Below, piece after piece: positions 61,773-64,000 of a stretch of 64,000 bases of DNA. A model generated the notes under the pieces. It was not told the DNA's origin. It searched no databases and was given only the letters and a program-made list of their open reading frames with translations. Source of the stretch: Owenia fusiformis (lineage: Eukaryota > Annelida > Polychaeta > Sabellida > Oweniidae); the NCBI GenBank assembly GCA_903813345.2, contig CAIIXF020000005.1, forward strand, positions 35,531,375-35,595,374. Direction: 5' to 3'. The position numbers were made by a program, and so were the translations under genes. Positions within the stretch are counted from its first letter, which is position 1. Each line of letters opens with the position of its first letter.

Positions 61773-62478
61773 ATGGATAGCTGTATACTAGCGATGTCGT
61801 CATCGGGGAAGACAAAGGGCCCCCAATGTCGTGTCTGTGGAGATGAGGCCTCAGGGTTCCATTATGGAGTTGACTCGTGTGAAGGTTGTAAGGTAAGTAT
61901 ATAGTGTATACTGTACTTCTACTTAATCTGGCAGCTGTTTTAATTTAGCGGATCCATATTGTTAAAGTCCGCCAAATTGAGGAGCCGCCATATTCCCCGG
62001 TAATTTAGGACCATAAGTACAATTCCCTGATTTTAAATCATCCGCTGCTGGTAAAAAATACCTGTATAAATGGAGCTCTTAAATCTTATCGGCTGTGACA
62101 CACTGGGTATGTATGACAAGTAAAGGTCATGTTGCTTTATAAATTTATTTTACCAAGTCACATTATCTCATTAATATTACCCTTTATCATGGAATTGCTT
62201 CCATATTACATAAATCTCGCTTCCTTATCACATAAATATCATTTTCTCATAATGTAACAGGAAGATGGGATGTGCTGCAGCTGTATTGTAATGGTAGATA
62301 ATCCTCATATTAAATGATTTCCTTCCTGTTTTCTAGGGTTTCTTCCGTCGCTGTATTACCCAGGGGATGACCCACAGGTGCTCTAATGACGAGAAATGTG
62401 AGATTACTCCGTTCAGTCGTAATAGTTGCCAGTACTGCCGACTAAAAAAATGTTTTTCTGTTGGAATGTCTCGTGAAG
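61773..62478 (+). CDS. Nuclear receptor DNA-binding domain, first two coding exons, partial
   Basis: A ligand- or ligand-independent transcription factor of the nuclear receptor superfamily. Exon 61773-61892 starts ATG (4 bases after a TTTTAG acceptor, so an upstream 5' UTR exon is likely) and encodes MDSCILAM... through zinc finger 1: CRVC, then [13 protein letters not shown]. Exon 62337-62478 encodes [15 protein letters not shown], finger 2 (C-x5-C-x9-C-x2-C, CSNDEKC to CQYC) and [13 protein letters not shown], with donor GTAGGG at 62479. All eight zinc-binding Cys are present. The intron (444 nt) falls exactly between CEGCK and GFF. P-box EGCKG and the finger sequences resemble NR1 members (E75/Rev-erb, PPAR, ROR and invertebrate NR1 groups), but the exact group is not resolved. 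A second in-frame Met lies at residue 8. The ligand-binding domain is outside the window. Confidence 0.93.
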
Positions 62479-62479
62479 G

Positions 62480-63750
62480 TAGGGATTAGCACATGCGGAA
62501 TAATTTCTGAAATTTTGGTAATCCATCCATGAATTAATCTTGGTTCTTCAAGATTTGAATTGTTACAAGGCTATACCTTGAACGTGTGAGAAACATATTT
62601 AGGCATAACTGAAAGTCTGTTAAATCATTAAAGATCAGAATATATATAGAAATATGTATAGGGGCGAGGAAATGGTGGTGCGCGACTTAAGATTTCACGT
62701 TTGCGATGTAAAGACCGTGGTTCGAGTGCAAGGAACATAGTTTGCGAGGTCAGAACTGATGTTGGTGTCGGTGGAAGTCTAGGAATGTCTAAGCTGTTCA
62801 AATAATATGAAAAAAATATTAAATTGTTATATGTGTAGTTATTGAATATATCATTTGGTTTTTGAAAATCAGCCAAAGATTACATTACATAAAAATACAT
62901 TGGAGTACGCTCAGTTCAGTAAACTCCTTATACCACATCACTTGATGTCAAGGACATTGATTTCACAATTCTGTACTTATTTACTTAACTTCTGTGTGTG
63001 GTTTCTATATAATTATATTGTTTTTTTGTCACTACAATTTCAAGTTCAGATGATGAATGATGATAGTTCTGGGTCTGGCCCAGAAAATGTATTTGATAAG
63101 GCATTGCATTATATGTGTATTGGTCTCATTTCAAAAAGACCAGGAAAGATTGATTGATATAAGTTTTTAGTTGTTTGCTCCTGTGTTGATTGTCATTAAT
63201 ATCTCATTGTTTGCCAGAGATGCTGACTTGATTGCCATAGATCTATCACATTGAATTTAGACATATTTTAATGAATGAATTTCAAATAGTAGTATAGTAA
63301 ATCCTGTCTTACAAAACACCTCTGTAAGGAACACCACCTCTTTTCAGTGAACAGTTTTCAAATGAACCAGTTTTTTTATTGACTTACATTTAAAAGACTC
63401 TGTATATATGGAGTACTTGCCTACTGGGAACAATGAGCAAATTCTGAAAAGTAACCTGTTCCCAACTTGAAACAAACGTACTTACAAATGAATAAAATAA
63501 CCACAAAATATTGAAAAATTCTCACATTCTCTTCATTACTCAAATCATACTGAATATTGTTCCATTCTGAAGTCAAATGATCTACAGTATTTATAAACTA
63601 TTCCAAATATGGATACTTGTATACAAGTACTTAAATATTATCACATCAAAGGAAGTTATGGGGATATGGAGGAAGGCACTGTCCATAAATCTCTCTGTCC
63701 GAATGTTTGTCCATCCCGGCAATAACTGTAACATCGTTGGAGCAATATTT
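62480..63750 (+). other. Intron of the nuclear receptor gene, no further exon recognised
   Basis: Follows the GTAGGG donor. The T-box/A-box extension expected after GMSRE was not found before the window end. 63297-63430 is a decayed pogo-like fragment (ATAGTAAATCCTGTCTTACA). Confidence 0.55.
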
Positions 63751-63754
63751 AGAG

Positions 63755-63866
63755 GTTATGTCACTATGACGTGAAATATGCCTGAGTTCTCCCAATATAG
63801 GCCGACCTTGGGAGGCTCTATATTTGGGCAAGAACGAAGGCATATTTCACGTCATAGTGACATAAC
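63755..63866. repeat. Inverted repeat (hairpin) in the nuclear receptor intron
   Basis: GTTATGTCACTATGACGTGA at 63755 and its exact inverse ending at 63866, with 28 perfect pairs continuing imperfectly to about 46 per arm and a short GC-rich loop. A palindromic CRE, TGACGTCA, follows at 63915-63922. Confidence 0.85.
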
Positions 63867-64000
63867 TGATGTATTACATGCCTTTGTTCCCATGGTTACT
63901 TTGTATCAATGACGTGACGTCATGATATTATCATGGTTATTAAAGAAATCTAATATCAAAACGAGGTAAGCGGGCTATATCGGGGTAATCGGGCAATATC

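Noticed and set aside
62655-62745. tRNA-like stretch with GGTTCGAGTGC
   Set aside because: The B-box match is imperfect and I could not fold an acceptor stem or anticodon arm; at most a tRNA-derived SINE remnant.

Overview
The window is animal nuclear DNA: AT-rich, spliced genes with GT/AG introns, and dense small DNA-transposon derivatives and minisatellites. It is not bacterial. The repeat content (many short inverted-repeat elements, 16-39 bp tandem arrays, dispersed families of 100-250 bp) suggests a marine invertebrate, perhaps a lophotrochozoan such as a mollusc. The species cannot be fixed from the sequence alone.

Layout. (1) 1-1174, + strand: the last two coding exons of acylaminoacyl-peptidase (APEH), carrying the catalytic Asp and His. 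(2) 1175-4612: a convergent intergenic region with repeats only. (3) 4613-12881, - strand: a complete AUH gene (methylglutaconyl-CoA hydratase, mitochondrial leucine breakdown), from a mitochondrial presequence to a stop codon followed by AATAAA. Its fourth coding exon is present as two in-frame 237-nt copies separated by a 50-nt intron, which is the layout of mutually exclusive exons. A perfect NRF-1 site lies 79 bp upstream of the start codon. (4) 12882-61772: about 49 kb in which I recognise no conserved coding exon. It holds two nearly identical piggyBac-like MITEs, a large inverted-repeat element with another piggyBac-like MITE nested inside, several tandem arrays and many dispersed repeats. 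(5) 61773-62478, + strand: two exons encoding the complete DNA-binding domain of a nuclear receptor, probably of the NR1 group. The ligand-binding domain lies beyond the window. Part of the 49 kb may be 5' intron of this gene. A cluster of ETS-, NRF-1- and ROR/Rev-erb-like sites near 17.65 kb resembles the AUH promoter and is a candidate distal start.

The two metabolic genes meet tail to tail and nothing in the sequence ties them functionally. The findings most worth following are the duplicated AUH catalytic exon, the AG-free minisatellite in the preceding intron, and the promoter module shared between AUH and the 17.65 kb site.
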